From Pycnopodia helianthoides (Eukaryota > Echinodermata > Asteroidea > Forcipulatida > Asteriidae), in assembly GCA_032158295.1 (NCBI GenBank), contig CM063252.1, positions 18,372,036 through 18,436,035 on the forward strand: 64,000 nt of DNA, given 5' to 3'. A model generated the notes under the pieces. It saw only the letters and a program-made list of their open reading frames with translations. It did not search any database and was not told where the DNA came from. The position numbers and the translations under genes are program-made. Every line of letters begins with the position of its first letter. The first letter of the stretch is position 1. Of this stretch, positions 29,401-36,959 are shown piece by piece.

Positions 29401-32400
29401 GTGCATATCTTTAGTGCAGTATCAGTTTTTATCTTAATTTATTATTCACTAATTTGTTATATGGATAGTGCATTTATAACACCTCTGAATCAAAATAACT
29501 CACACAGCCTTTTTTATGACCTTAATTATGTTAAGTATCAATCTATTCTGTGATCATGCCTTATAGACAGAGACAGAAGAACAATAACCTGAAATGGTTT
29601 GGGTTTTATAAATTAATAATCTTGTCTCAATGACGCACGAAAGACTGGCTTGCAGATGGGGCCCAAAGCATTGTAATTACGTTAGGTTAAGTGAAGGCAT
29701 TATTTGCTGACTCGACAAAACAGAGTAGATACATTTCGTTTTGTATTTTCATGTTGTTTAGAGTGCATTGTTACATTGGCTGAGCGGGTAAGAGCACCGG
29801 ATTCAAGCTCTGGTGTTTCTGTTCACACTCTGCTCGTCTTGAGGAGACGAGCAGAGTGAACTGTTCGAAACGTCAAGACCACCTCGGTTCTTCTAAGAGC
29901 CAACACTTCTCCCAAAAGAGTTTTGTTCATGGTTGTACCCGCAAGTTTTACAGTTATAATTTTTCTTTTGATGATCCACACCATGCGTAGCTGTAAACAT
30001 GACTTACATAACAGCAGTTACTAGAGGAAATCTTGCTGTGAGACAGACTTGGCTTTAAAGGCAAAGTTTACCTTTGGTTTTTGGAACCGTTCGATTGTTT
30101 TAATCTTATATACAGTAAAACTAAGCTGTATAAATTTAATTTCAAAAGGGGGTAGCGTTTTTGAGACATCGCCAAAAATCTGGAGCAGTTATGTCCATGC
30201 ATAAAGAATAATACGTTTTTGACAGAAACGTTTCTCAGATTCAAATTTTGGGGGATAAAAACTGACATTTTTTTCCATATCCACACTATTTTGAATTGAA
30301 ATATTTCTCAAAATGCTTTATACTATCAAAAGTTGCTGTGCTTCTAGCCAAGTAAATTTTTTTTTTTTTTTTTAGAGTGATTACCAATCGTATACCTTCC
30401 CTTTAAGTTTCAATGGCTAGCTCTAAGAAAGAATGCAGTGATTAGTCGGAAAAGTCATTTTTGAAAATGGTGTTATTTTCAAGATTTTGGTGTTTGAGAT
30501 TGTAAAATCTTTGGACCGCAGCATTCCGACACGGACATCGTAAGTGTCGAGACTGAGACCATCGCTAGGGTGTCATAACCCAGACCACATGGTGTCAAGA
30601 ATCAAATCCAAGACAGAGATCTGCTAAGACGAGTTTGGAGAGCTAAAGTTTTTTTTTTTTAGTTTTGGTTTTCGTACTTTCTCTATTTCAGAGCGATAGA
30701 AAGTGGACTTATTTCTACCTGCCTAAGCTAATGCTTGTAGGTTGCATCTGGGTTTCAGCCGTGGTGCTGGCTTGCTGGGCTCAGTACCGATCGCTCTTTG
30801 ATCCAACGTTCAACTACAAAGTAGACAGCGGAAACTTCTTGGTAAGTCGTAGAACGCAGGCGAGCTGCTTTCTTTCATTCGAATTTAAACCAAGACTGGA
30901 AAGGAACCACCAGGGATGAGAAATTTCATCTGACTTTTTATCTGAGTTCAGACTTTTTAAAGTCTGCCTGGTAAACAAACCCTGACTTTGATAGCAATTA
31001 ATGGATACTGATTCCAGTTTATATAAATGGGCCAGACTCTTTTCCCCTCCAGCCTCACTTTGGTTACAGTGTTGTTGCAGGGATGAGAAATTTCAGAATT
31101 TTATCTGAATTCAGACTTTTTAAAGTCTGTCTGGTAAACAAACCCTGACTTTGATAGCAATTAATGGATACTGATTCCAGTTTATATAAATGGACCAGAC
31201 TATTTTCCCTTCCAGCCTCATTTTGGTTATAGTGTATTGCAGGGATGAGAAATTTCAGACTTTTGTCTGAATTCAGACATTTTTTAAAAGTCTGCCTGGT
31301 TAACAAAAATATGCTGTATGTTTCTCCAAATTGGATAAGTCGAGATCTGCTTCTCTATCACTGAGGACACTGTTCCCAGAAGCTTCTTGGAATCTATAAC
31401 TCCAGGGGTTACTCAAAGGTGGAAATGCAATCATTTCAATTGTACCTCCTAAGATCTGGATTCCAGTTTCTGACTTTTTTGCCTGCAATGACTCTCACCC
31501 CTGAACTATGATCTGAGATAAGGGGGGAAAATTAACCATCATCCCTAGTATTTTAACTCGTGAAAATTTACCATGGTCATAAAATCTCGTTCTAAAAAAC
31601 AGAAGTAGCGGGGTTCAAGTATTGCTGACCCTATTACTGTCGATATACTCTCCCAACTGGGCCCAATATCTTAGAGCTGCTTAACGGCCGATTTTGTGCT
31701 TACTCTGCAAGTTTCCATTAAATAGCACTGCTAACCGTAAGCGAACGAAAAGGCATGCTTACCTTCTAGTGCTTACTGTATGAAAATGAATAATGTAACA
31801 ATGCAAATCCATGGTAAACGTGTAAGCTGGTGGCCTATTTTACGCTTACGCTTAAGCAAATGTTTCTGCTACAGTAAGCTTGAAAATTTGCTTACCCTTA
31901 AGTAGCGCTATGAAATTGGGCCCTGGCCTGTGCCATAAAATTCTACAGGAGAGTGTGGACACAGCACACAAGCCATGTAAGAGCTGCTTAAGCACCAACA
32001 AAAAAAATAAGCCAAGCACAACAAAATTATACTTGCCAGAAAAGGGTTACCAGCTAAAATACCATTTCACATGTAGCATCTGGGACTGTATTCTGGGGTA
32101 CCTGTGTACAGAAGAAACCCATGCACCCAATGCTAGCCTGGAAGGTATGGTACTTTGTGGCAGTCTGTGGTACCAGTAGGAGAGACTTGTATTAGTCATG
32201 TTGGTTTTTGTGTGTTTTTGCAGGGTCTTGTAATATTCTTCTTAGTAATTGGAGGACTGTATCTACTCTATTTGGTATTCCTGATCATCAGAGCCTTCAC
32301 GGAGCTCAAGTCTCTCCCATACATGAGTAAGTCATTTCTCAATTACCAACGTGCCCCTAGTCATTGCCTTGGTGCCCCTTGAAATATTCCAGTAGTATTG

Positions 32401-34880
32401 TATACAGCACTTTTGGTTTAGAAATGATTACTGTAATAAATGAACTTCATTTTTTTGCTGTTTTTAATTATTTTTCCTCCTCTTGTTTTTAGATCTTCGG
32501 TTGCGATTCATGACATTGTTGATGCGTGTTTGTTGTGGGTGTGAGGTAAGTCTCGTGCAACGAGTCTTGACTTTTTTTCTTTCTTTTTTTCACATTTTCA
32601 CTGCAAAATTTGATAAAAAAGGAAGAATATCAGCAATTTCTGCGCGTATTGTGATGATTGTACAGAAATAAAATGGTCTCTAAAGGGTTAAGCACAAACA
32701 GTAACTTGTCACAAAACATTTATGCTTATAGTACACCTGTTACCAGCCAAAATATCATGTCACATGTACCATTTCTAACAGACGTCCAGCTTTTTTTTTG
32801 CTCAGAGTCAAATATTTGTAAGCAATATTTTCTGCTGAAGCAGCTCCTTGACCATGGACCCAGCTATTGGAAACAGTCCCGTGTTCGCTATTAGAGTTGA
32901 CCAAGTCAACTGATTTCTTTTTGGTTTTGCTCTCTGTTCACAGTGTGGCTGTCATTGTATTGAGGTTTGGCATTGGAATCGTGAATGGTAACTTTGTATC
33001 GGAGCTCTCTACCTACTACAAGAACTATATCCTTTTGTACATCAAAGTCTAATAAGATTTCTTGTATTCATAACACTGGCCAAGTCTCTTGACCTGGGCC
33101 CAATTTCATAGAGCTGCTTAAGCACAAAAAGTAGCTAAGCACAACAAAATTATGCTAACCACAGTAAGGTTACCAGCAAAACTACCACGTCACGTATACA
33201 ATTTGTGACTGGTGTCCTGCTCATTTCTGTTAGCAGACACTTGTTAAGCAATATCTTTGGTGTCCTGCTCATTTCTGCTTAGCAGACACTTGTTAAGCAA
33301 TATTTTCTGCTTAAGCAGCTCTATGAATTTGGGCCCTGAGCCTGGCTCCCCCCCCTCCCACCCCAAAAATAACAGTTAGTTAGGCATAAATGAACTTATG
33401 CAGTATCCATGCTATAAATCATTTGGCGGCATCATACGTCAGGTTATGCAACTTTGTTCGCTAACATTTCCTACTTCTGTAAATGCCTACTCATGTTTCT
33501 CTTGAACCCTGTTGCTGGAATTCCCTCGATGGTTTTAATACATAGGGATCCTGCGGGCACATTCTTGGGAAGCCGATCAACAAGCACAATTTCAAACCAA
33601 TAATATGCCTGTGGATTTTTTTTTTTCAAAGGCCTGGGGGGGGGGGTGGGAGGAAGTACTGAGTATACAGTGCTTTACACTCACCGGTTTATGGGTAAAA
33701 CCAAATATTATTCTTTATTCCCCGATGTAAATTTAACATCAAATTTCAACCATGTTATGAATAATTCATTGTAACCATCCACTTGTAACTGTAGTCTGGG
33801 GGGGGGGGGGTGAAGGGGAAGGTGTGATGGCAGCCTCAGGATTCGTTTTGGGAATTTTTTGAATTATGATCGCAACTGGCTCTTCTTGCTGCTTTGTGGT
33901 CGATCTTTTCAGTACCAATTTCTGGACAGAACAATGGGCAAGATGCTCAGACTACGATTAATTTGCACAAGTTTTTACGGGTTATTTTGCACAAGTGCTT
34001 TCTCCTTAACTCCGTTGCACCTGCAGAGTTTCTGGCCTTCTACAGTCTTCTCAACTACTACCTGTACACCATGGCGTTTGTCTATTCACCCTCCAAAAAT
34101 GCACACAAAGGTACGTAGATGGATATTTTGGGAACGAGGAAAAATTACAGTGAACCCAGGACGCAAGTTATTGTTTGTTTCTGTCCAGGATATTACACAG
34201 TGAGGTATTGTAATTATTCAATTGAAAAAACACAAGACCGCCGGACTTATCCTGTCTTGAGTTTACCGGCCCGACGCTAAAGTTACTGGCCTCTGGCCTG
34301 CAGTCCAGTGTAAAATTACTGGCCTCGGGCCTGCAGTCTAGTGTAAAATTACTGGCCTCGGGCCTGCAGTCCAGTGTAAAATTACTGGCCTCGGGGCTGC
34401 GGTCTAGTGTAAACTCCAACCTCTTCTGTGATGGGAAAAATTTACGGAAAGTTTGTCTGACTTCTGCTGGTTTTTTTTTCCCCTCTTAATTTTTCCTCCT
34501 AGATTCATACTTCAAAGACAATCCAACTTTTTCCATGCTGAACGAGTCGGAAGATGAACTTATTTACGGGTGAGTTTTTTTTTTCTTGTAGACTGTATCA
34601 TTTTTCTTCATCACATTCTCATTGTCTCTGAAATTCATTGAATCGAATTATATAACCTGTCTGATCACAATTGATATATATAAATGGAGGTCTCAACAAA
34701 ATTTTGATTTACGTATTAAGTTGGTCACAAGCAGTAAATTACAGAGGAATCTCTTGTTCGATTTAACTTCATCGAACTAACCCTTTCATTCGATGCCTTG
34801 TTTGTAGTTCCGACAGTGACGACAATACGACAAGACCTTTGCAAAACGGCACCCACTACCAAGAGAGTGAGGACGAGTAA
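8337..34880 (+). CDS. TMEM181: TMEM181, complete 16-exon gene
   Basis: Exons: 8337-8473, 17743-17846, 19957-20006, 22566-22656, 23461-23582, 24319-24438, 26163-26243, 27191-27290, 28113-28240, 30692-30841, 32224-32326, 32493-32545, 32944-33026, 34021-34110, 34503-34569 and 34808-34880. All phases join, giving about 516 residues once one extra base in exon 12 is discounted. Family matches run the length of the protein: MRLYTLTKRHFVLVFV, IEVSEEIA, FNRSLWLTSVLEV, FHTYNPSFSQMEIWFRF, CLFAHSLRKFSMRDW, LCALLLFWLCAYHGIRK, FVSELSTYYKN, FVYSPSKNAH, and an acidic tail (NESEDELIYGSDSDD). Layout: cytosolic N-terminus, one helix, a lumenal GOLD-like beta domain, then about seven helices, as in Wntless. In human cells TMEM181 is a host factor for cytolethal distending toxin; its normal role is unclear. 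The start at 8337 has good context (AACATGG). An in-frame ATG at 8262 would add 25 residues, and ATG 17753 would give a shorter form. Confidence 0.93.
8823..9153. repeat. TTAA-type MITE (GTGTACACCATTGG family)
   Basis: The left end TTAAAGGGTGTGTACACC is matched by an inverted ACCAATGTTGTACATG end. The interior (TATAAAGATGGTCAT, TTTGCTTGAAATGCTA) is shared with 61648-61995 and partly with 25067-25330. Confidence 0.7.
12380..12606. repeat. GTAAGC-rich foldback element
   Basis: Many short GTAAGCG/CGCTTAC motifs in both orientations, ending at GATGAAATTTGGCCCAG. It resembles the subfamily at 31659-31923 and is probably a diverged GGGCCC-end element. Confidence 0.55.
15655..16115 (+). repeat. tRNA-derived SINE, family B (two partial heads)
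   Basis: Two Ser/Leu-tRNA-like heads about 190 bp apart (GTGGCCGAGTGGTTAAGAGC and a diverged copy), each followed by a B box (GTGGGTTCCAGTCCCGG; GTGGGTTTGAGTCCCGG) and the family B body starting CACTTGTGTCCTTTAGCAAG. Confidence 0.75.
16234..16431. repeat. Retroelement-like inverted repeat with hammerhead-like core (copy C)
   Basis: Two arms of about 75-80 bp are near-perfect inverted copies (GGTTTACGGTAACACCATGT and its complement). The centre (16314-16355) contains CTGAAGA, a 6-bp stem GATCAG/CTGATC with loop AGCATA, then AAAACGTT. The arms resemble terminal-repeat ends seen at 63765-63800 and 17430-17560. Confidence 0.75.
16960..17300 (-). repeat. tRNA-derived SINE, family B (full copy)
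   Basis: On the minus strand: a tRNA-like head GTCATGGCCGAGTGGTTTAG, B box GTGGGTTCGAATCCCGG, body CACTTGTGTCCTTGAGCAAG and TACCCATTTATACCCC (plus-strand form), and a tail with TAATAATAA. About 340 bp; two more similar copies are at 21690 and 26850. Confidence 0.85.
17430..17560. repeat. Retroelement-end foldback with perfect 21-bp hairpin
   Basis: A perfect inverted repeat (17481-17501 and 17505-17525, 3-nt loop) sits between CTTGCGGGTACAACCATG and the partial inverse TACCTGCAAG. The outer sequence matches the end seen at 29920-29950. Confidence 0.75.
17743..17846 (+). CDS. TMEM181: TMEM181 exon 2 (first membrane helix)
   Basis: The acceptor is TTTTTCCCCAG and the donor is GTATGC. It encodes SVQMRLYTLTKRHFVLVF followed by a hydrophobic helix (FAAFTLSVVLGIA). 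The internal ATG at 17753 corresponds to the start of shorter family members. Confidence 0.93.
18907..19032. repeat. Foldback MITE (GGCTACGGC family)
   Basis: Palindromic: GTGTCCGAATTGACGGCTAA on the left and GTAGCCGCCAATTTGGATAC on the right. A second copy lies at 49628-49762 and a degenerate one near 49874. Confidence 0.75.
19957..20006 (+). CDS. TMEM181: TMEM181 exon 3
   Basis: A 50-bp exon between TTTTTATAG and GTAAGT. It encodes GPGIEVSEEIATSKNLP in the GP-led segment just after the first helix. Confidence 0.9.
20400..20660 (+). repeat. tRNA-derived SINE, family C
   Basis: The tRNA-like head GGTTGGCGTAGTGGTATC and B box CCGGTTCAAATC are followed by a body with TGGGTTTTTCAGTCCCTGCC and TTGGGTTTTCCCTGGAATA. 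Reverse-strand copies lie at 43430-43615 and 59395-59625. Confidence 0.7.
20766..20872 (+). repeat. tRNA-derived SINE, family A head
   Basis: A box ATAGCTCAGTTGGTAGAGCG, B box GTTGGTTCAAATCCCGCTC and the 3' flank TTGTTCAACCCAAATTAA. It looks like a nearly intact tRNA cloverleaf, but the anticodon arm is irregular and other copies exist, so I class it as SINE. Confidence 0.7.
21690..22050 (+). repeat. tRNA-derived SINE, family B (full copy)
   Basis: A full-length plus-strand copy: head GTCATGGCCGAGCGGTTTAG, B box GTGGGTTCGAATCCCGG, body GGTATAAATGGGTACCTGC, and a TTATTATTATTATTATTAA tail. It is useful as the family reference in this window. Confidence 0.88.
22087..22537. repeat. TTAA-type MITE abutting TMEM181 exon 4
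   Basis: TTAAAGGTAGAGTCATAC on the left and GATGACCCTACCTTTAA on the right form terminal inverted repeats with TTAA ends. The right end lies 28 bp before exon 4. Confidence 0.75.
22566..22656 (+). CDS. TMEM181: TMEM181 exon 4 (lumenal domain)
   Basis: Lies between CCTTTCAATAG and GTAAAT. It encodes NGPFEVTSPLLNRFNRSLWL and TSVLEVNNGK. The RSLWLTSVLEV strand matches the conserved QLWLTCVVEL of the family. Confidence 0.93.
23146..23250. repeat. Single copy of the 105-bp AGGAGGTTCAGGGGG unit
   Basis: One diverged unit (AGGAGGTTCAGGGGGCTTGA, then CAGACCCACTACCC) in TMEM181 intron 4, about 3.1 kb upstream of the five-unit array at 26275-26808. Confidence 0.8.
23461..23582 (+). CDS. TMEM181: TMEM181 exon 5 (lumenal domain)
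   Basis: Lies between GTTTTTTGAAG and GTAAGG. It encodes FNISIFIRALAEDGS and the NHTRTLSCQK segment, with NxS/T sites (NIS, NHT) that fit a lumenal location. Confidence 0.9.
23768..23962. repeat. GGGCCC foldback MITE
   Basis: Starts GGGCCCAATTTCATAGAGCT, has the TTACCAGCCAAACTGCCATG core, and ends with the inverted GCAGCTCTATGAAATTGAG. It lies in TMEM181 intron 5. Confidence 0.8.
24319..24438 (+). CDS. TMEM181: TMEM181 exon 6 (lumenal domain)
   Basis: A 120-bp, phase 0-0 exon between GAATTACAG and GTAAGT. It encodes GEQCEELLLLHLATIQYSSY and the strand YVITVYFHGLEKVKVTKINF. Confidence 0.93.
24847..25070. repeat. Foldback element with embedded tRNA-like B box
   Basis: Arms of about 70 bp (GTGTGTAAAGCACTGTATAC on the left, its complement on the right) enclose GGGATTCGAACCCATGACC, a minus-strand pol III B box. 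A single arm recurs at 33652-33715. Confidence 0.7.
25335..25729. repeat. TTAA-type MITE (GGAACATTACAG family)
   Basis: Terminal inverted repeats TTAAAGGAACATTACAG and CTGTAATGTTCCTTTAA with TTAA ends. The same element lies in reverse orientation at 47760-48152. It is in TMEM181 intron 6. Confidence 0.85.
26163..26243 (+). CDS. TMEM181: TMEM181 exon 7 (second helix starts)
   Basis: An 81-bp, phase 0-0 exon between ATCTCCAAACAG and GTAAGA. It encodes FHTYNPSFSQMEIWFRF and the hydrophobic VFLVLAFIVT. A 105-bp tandem array starts about 30 bp past the donor. Confidence 0.95.
26275..26808. repeat. 105-bp tandem array, five units
   Basis: Units begin near 26275, 26382, 26487, 26592 and 26697, with a stub at 26802. 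Each has AGGAGGTTCAGGGGG, CTCTAGACCAAGGGGAGACC and GTTCTTTATTTGTGGTGATG. Units differ by a few bases (for example CCCAGACCC versus CCAAGACCC), suggesting recent expansion. The array lies in TMEM181 intron 7. Confidence 0.93.
26850..27150 (-). repeat. tRNA-derived SINE, family B
   Basis: A minus-strand copy with a TAATAATAATAATAA end and the plus-strand B box complement CCGGGATTCGAACCC, with a deletion in the body and head. It ends about 40 bp before TMEM181 exon 8. Confidence 0.8.
27191..27290 (+). CDS. TMEM181: TMEM181 exon 8
   Basis: Lies between GTTTTTTGGGCAG and GTAAGT. It encodes CLFAHSLRKFSMRDWSIEQK and WLSVLLPFLLLYN. The SLRKFSMRDW block is nearly invariant in TMEM181. Confidence 0.97.
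27395..27660. repeat. Degenerate longer-period repeat
   Basis: Two diverged units of roughly 120-160 bp, both with AGCTGCATACAGC and AAATAACCTGATAGCCCA. They lead into the 33-bp minisatellite and appear related to it through AATCCTTCTAC. Confidence 0.65.
27690..27915. repeat. 33-bp minisatellite, about 7 units
   Basis: The unit contains CACAGCTGAATCCCAATTCC plus TTCTACAACCTCT. Because the period is a multiple of three, the minus strand stays open (repeating RRNWDSAVRGC), which is a by-product and not a gene. It lies in TMEM181 intron 8. Confidence 0.9.
28113..28240 (+). CDS. TMEM181: TMEM181 exon 9
   Basis: Lies between TCCCTTTCCACAG and GTACGT. It encodes DPIFPLNFLVDSWLTVVLDD and the helix FLCALLLFWLCAYHGIRK. 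Confidence 0.97.
28379..28907. repeat. Foldback element, about 525 bp, with 24-bp ends
   Basis: The terminal inverted repeats at 28381-28404 and 28882-28905 differ at one base. The end motif CGTTTTCACGAAGAGCCAC also recurs inside in the same orientation (near 28471, 28556, 28672). Confidence 0.8.
28960..29215 (-). repeat. tRNA-derived SINE, family A (full copy)
   Basis: On the minus strand it has an A box TAGCTCAGTTGGTAGAG, B box GGTTCAAATCCCACTC, and the body shared with 1-180. It includes TTGAACAAAG at the 3' side of the tRNA region. Confidence 0.85.
29765..29950 (+). repeat. SINE B head joined to retroelement end with hammerhead-like motif (copy D)
   Basis: A tRNA-like head (TGGCTGAGCGGGTAAGAGC) breaks off at 29820 and continues into an inverted repeat: GTCTT (29836-29840), GAGGAGAC, stem GAGCAG/CTGTTC with loop AGTGAA, GAAACGTC, AAGAC (29875-29879). 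The end then runs to GTTGTACCCGCAAG. Confidence 0.7.
30054..30410. repeat. TTAA-type MITE (GGTATACGATTGG family)
   Basis: Left end TTTAAAGGCAAAGTTTACC, right end ATACCTTCCCTTTAAG, with the interior ATCCACACTATTTTGAATTG. Partial copies are at 43085-43305 and 57775-58030. Confidence 0.65.
30692..30841 (+). CDS. TMEM181: TMEM181 exon 10
   Basis: A 150-bp, phase 0-0 exon between CTCTATTTCAG and GTAAGT. It encodes the cytosolic loop SDRKWTYFYLPK, the helix LMLVGCIWVSAVVLACW, and the loop ending NYKVDSGNFL. Confidence 0.95.
30935..31300. repeat. Tandem repeat, unit about 160-180 bp
   Basis: Near-identical units share GGGATGAGAAATTTCA, AAAGTCTGCCTGGTAAACAA and GATACTGATTCCAG, starting near 30915, 31079 and 31242 (the last truncated). 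It starts about 70 bp after the donor of TMEM181 exon 10. Confidence 0.85.
31659..31923. repeat. GGGCCC foldback element, GTAAGC subfamily
   Basis: Ends GGGCCCAATATCTTAGAGCT and CGCTATGAAATTGGGCCC. The interior has repeated GTAAGC/GCTTAC motifs like 12380-12606. Confidence 0.75.
32224..32326 (+). CDS. TMEM181: TMEM181 exon 11
   Basis: Lies between GTTTTTGCAG and GTAAGT. It encodes the helix VIFFLVIGGLYLLYLVFLII and the loop RAFTELKSLPYM. Confidence 0.95.
32493..32545 (+). CDS. TMEM181: TMEM181 exon 12, with a one-base frameshift
   Basis: Lies between TTGTTTTTAG and GTAAGT. The first 11 codons read NLRLRFMTLLM, as the family requires. The same frame then turns into an unrelated Cys-rich string and leaves phase 0, while exon 13 needs phase 2. 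From 32526 the next frame reads VFVVGV plus two bases and joins exon 13 to give VFVVGVSVAVIVLRFG, as expected for this helix. So one base near 32513-32526 is extra, either by assembly error, allele, or true mutation. Confidence 0.85.
32944..33026 (+). CDS. TMEM181: TMEM181 exon 13
   Basis: The acceptor is CTCTCTGTTCACAG. It encodes VAVIVLRFGIGIVNGNFVSE and LSTYYKN, ending one base into the next codon. The downstream border is ATATCCTTTT, not GT. Confidence 0.93.
33027..34020 (+). other. AT-AC (U12-dependent) intron of TMEM181
   Basis: Intron 13 starts ATATCCTTTT (U12 5' splice-site consensus) and ends GTTGCAC. A near-perfect U12 branch site, TCTCCTTAAC, sits at 34001-34010, 10-12 nt before the 3' border. 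Joining T at 33026 to CT at 34021 yields Ser and the exact family reading YYKNSAEFLAFY. No GT-AG alternative gives this frame. Confidence 0.93.
33096..33336. repeat. GGGCCC foldback MITE inside the AT-AC intron
   Basis: Complete element, GGGCCCAATTTCATAGAGCT to CTATGAATTTGGGCCC, with an internal 52-bp duplication (GTGTCCTGCTCATTTCTG twice). Confidence 0.85.
34021..34110 (+). CDS. TMEM181: TMEM181 exon 14 (last helix)
   Basis: Starts right after an AC border and ends at the donor GTACGT. It encodes SAEFLAFYSLLNYYLYTMAF and VYSPSKNAHK, the final helix and the conserved SPSKNA motif. Confidence 0.95.
34235..34415. repeat. 33-bp minisatellite with GGCCTCGGGCCTGCAGTC unit
   Basis: Four to five units of 33 bp (GTGTAAAATTACTGGCCTCG). 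The lead-in ACAAGACCGCCGGACTT and one unit recur at 19765-19855. Because of the period the minus strand stays open (repeating FTLDCRPEASN), probably non-coding. It lies in TMEM181 intron 14. Confidence 0.85.
34503..34569 (+). CDS. TMEM181: TMEM181 exon 15
   Basis: Lies between TTTTTCCTCCTAG and GTGAGT. It encodes DSYFKDNPTFSMLNESEDEL and IYG, the conserved cytosolic tail. Confidence 0.95.
34808..34880 (+). CDS. TMEM181: TMEM181 exon 16 (stop)
   Basis: The acceptor is CTTGTTTGTAG. It encodes SDSDDNTTRPLQNGTHYQES and EDE, then TAA at 34878-34880. The acidic tail and the PLQNG motif match the family C-terminus. Confidence 0.95.
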
Positions 34881-35055
34881 TCACCATGGCGACGACCTTT
34901 GACATTAAACAGGAAGTGCTTCCAAGGGTGAGATAAAAGTACTAGCTTCTTGAACAGGCTGGAAGTTTATAGGTTGGAACCAGTTTTTTTGTTTTTTTTA
35001 TTGTATAATTTACATGAGCAATGTTTACTTCCTGGTACCCACCAATGTTAACACA

Positions 35056-35440
35056 TTAAAGGCAGGATACACTTTTGGTAATTGTCAAAGACTAGTATCC
35101 TCACTTGGTGTATCCCAACATGTGCATAAAATAACAGACCTGTGAAAATTTGGGCTCAATTGGTCATCAAAGTTGCAAGAAAATAATTAGTGAAAAAACA
35201 CCCTCGTTGCAAAGAATTGTTTGCTTTCAGATGCCTGAGATAGGCTTCATGCCTGAAGCCTTTCTCAGATTCAAATATTTCAGTGAGAAATTACCTCTTT
35301 CTCAAAAACTGCATCACTTCAGAGGGAGTCGTTTCTCACAATGTTTTATGCCATCAGCAGCTCTCACGTGCTCGTTTCCAAGTAAGTTTTTATGGTAGTG
35401 AATTTCTTGAGTGATTACCAAAAGTATCCACTGCCTTTAA
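35056..35440. repeat. TTAA-type MITE (AGGCAG family), best copy
   Basis: TTAAAGGCAGGATACACTTT on the left and its inverted AAAAGTATCCACTGCCTTTAA on the right in shortened form (TATCCACTGCCTTTAA). It starts 176 bp after the TMEM181 stop, so it is probably transcribed in the 3' UTR. Confidence 0.85.
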
Positions 35441-36959
35441 GAAACTGTCTGTCATTGGGAATAAACCCGCAGAACGCTGACAAAGTTGGGAGACCATTTT
35501 CGTGGAAATGCGCAGCCGTATTTTTGCGCTCCGTTTTATGTGCATGCCAAAATATACCACGTGAAACACGAGTATTGGAAAATTTGCATATGTGCACAGC
35601 CACAATCATGGGTACACATTTTTTCGCGTGTCCATGTTATGAACAACAGTTTGAAAACCAGTGATATAACAGTTATCTCTATGTTGTTTGTAAATTAATT
35701 CACCGGCGCTGTGTGAATGAAGAGTAGAAAGTACTGGAGTTTGTCGAGTACAAGATCTGCAAAGAGTTACTCAATATTTACGTGTTGTTCATTTTGGTGT
35801 CTTTGTAACAAAAAGTGTATCCATGATTGTGGGTGTGCACACATGTGAAGTACTGTATGAATTGTCACTAATATCATTTTGCCATACACACATGATATGG
35901 TATCGATACACTGTGTCAACAGTGGACATAGAGGGCGGTAGAGCTCAGTGTTGTTCCGGGTTCTATTTCTGATGGAAATTGTACAGATGCAGCCATCTTG
36001 TTTGTCTCCCGGTGAAATCAATATCAACAAAGTGAGGCTGGGGTATAAAATAGTGTGGTTTCTGGTTGGTATACTAATCATCAGAGGTTCAAGATTGTTA
36101 TAAAGCAGACGGGTTACTAGACATTGAGCAAGTTCGACTGCTGCCACAAAGTTAGTTGTTAACCTTTTGTTTAGTATAATGCACATTTGTCTTTGTGCAA
36201 TATATTTTGATTTTATTTTGATTTTGACTTTTTTGTAGAAGGGTACTATTAATTGCTATATGTTTCTTGTACGGACTCCTTCTACCATCATCACAAGTGG
36301 CTGGATGTTCACCATGCTCGCTATTTCAGTAGTCAAATTTCATGTAAAAACTATGGTAAGCGTGTAAATGCCACATCGCCTATAAAGCACACTACACTGT
36401 ATAACACACAGGGGCATTGACTCCCAAAGTTGCGCAACCGAGATTATTGTGACGACGGCATCGCGGCCAAAAACTCATAGAGCTGTTTAAAAGCACAAGA
36501 AGCAGCTAAGCCCCAAAAAATCTTGCTCATCGGAATATGGTTACCAGTCAAACTACCATGTCACATGTACAATGTGTGACTGGTATCCTGCTCATTTTTG
36601 CTTAGCAGAAAATTGTTGAGCAATATTTGCCGTTTGATTGTCCAGTACATTCGCTGTTTTGAACTTGGAAGTTGACTGTTCAGACAAATGCACTTGCAGA
36701 TGCATGGAGATATTATATTGGACAATAATATTTTTTCAAATGCAAAGATATTATATTGGACAATAATATTTGTTCAAACGCAAACAAGTCGCCATCAACA
36801 ATATACGGCTTCATAGCGAGCACTCTGAAATTTGATTTTAGAGTACTTTAAATTCGACCAACATTTTCTTCAAGCAAACTTGAATCCTCGATTCTGATTG
36901 GTCAATCCGTGGCAACAACAGTGTGATATTGTACGAATAATGAATGTTTATGAGTGCAA

